This document shows positions 63,763 through 64,000 of a DNA stretch of 64,000 nt, one piece after another. This DNA is from Rhynchopus euleeides (Eukaryota; Euglenozoa; Diplonemea; Diplonemida; Diplonemidae). Both the position numbers and the translations under genes were made by a program. The DNA is taken from positions 620,001 through 684,000 of the forward strand of contig OY723315.1 in NCBI GenBank assembly GCA_963210315.1. Direction: 5' to 3'. The notes under the pieces are model-generated. The model searched no databases. It was not told where the DNA came from and was given only the letters and a program-made list of their open reading frames with translations. How positions within the stretch are numbered: the stretch's first letter is position 1; every line of letters starts with the position of its first letter.

Positions 63763-64000
63763 AAGGGGGGGGGGGGGGGACGAGGGTGAGAAGGGGGGGG
63801 GGGAGGAGGGGGGATCGGGAAAAGAAAAGTGTGGTACATACAACAATATTGAAATCACTAAACGGTGGGGGCGGGGGGGTGTTTTCTGAAACGATTCTCT
63901 GTCCGGATGGCGAGCGTCTCCCCTTCCTCCTGACGAGAGAGGGGGGGGAGAGCTGCTACCGAGAGCCACATCAGAGCAACGGATGGGGGGATGGGCCACT

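Larger units (their letters stand above)
62916..64000. other. Gene-free end of the window
   Basis: Contains a family G repeat (63084-63138), a perfect palindrome (63737-63762) and G-rich tracts (63765-63815). No gene supported. Confidence 0.4.

Noticed and set aside
1-64000. Spliced-leader RNA, 5S rRNA, snRNA or complete tRNA genes
   Set aside because: I looked for their conserved strings on both strands and found none. A covariance-model scan would be decisive.

Overview
The window looks like nuclear DNA of a flagellated, GC-rich protist. My best guess is a euglenozoan, most likely a diplonemid or relative; this is an inference. All nine host genes I can support lie on the minus strand across 63 kb, which fits polycistronic, trans-spliced transcription. 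Most have a pyrimidine tract and an AG a short way upstream of the start codon. There is an APX/CcP hybrid peroxidase, an ingi/I-like LINE, a radial-spoke protein, and LSU rRNA-like sequence that resembles kinetoplastid LSU as I remember it. I found no spliced-leader RNA gene, so the affiliation is unproven.

Reading with transcription (high to low coordinate), the genes are: a secreted endonuclease/exonuclease/phosphatase-fold protein with a Cys-rich tail (62.9-61.8 kb); a type I membrane protein with two apparently degenerate Cu/Zn-SOD-like domains (54.1-51.4); a mitochondrial-type hybrid peroxidase (49.2-48.3); a PEX11-like membrane protein (46.6-44.9); a giant IQ-motif protein with three short phase-0 introns near its 3' end (37.6-32.7); a coiled-coil protein (32.2-29.9); a membrane-anchored GT64-GT4 glycosyltransferase fusion (28.9-26.4); an RSPH10B-like MORN protein (6.9-2.7); and a JMJD7-like lysyl hydroxylase (1.7-0.7). 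At least two (RSPH10B-like and the IQ protein) suggest flagellar or cytoskeletal roles. There is no evidence that neighbours share a pathway.

The rest is repeat-rich. It holds one apparently intact non-LTR retrotransposon (22.0-17.6 kb) with scattered 3'-end remnants, a hAT-like MITE with an 8-bp target duplication (22.3-22.8), a double-foldback MITE (59.7-60.1), and two copies of a GC-hairpin repeat in opposite orientation, each inside its own inverted-repeat element (14.0-15.2 and 22.9-23.7). Several SINE-like short families recur, one with a conserved hairpin and a TATGCAGGTTGTGTC core. At 56.8-57.1 and 60.2-60.3 kb there are diverged cytosolic LSU rRNA segments in the wrong relative order. 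Long G or C runs and purine tracts are everywhere and make many meaningless reading frames. The stretches 6.9-17.6, 38.1-44.9 and 54.5-61.8 kb contain no protein gene I can support.
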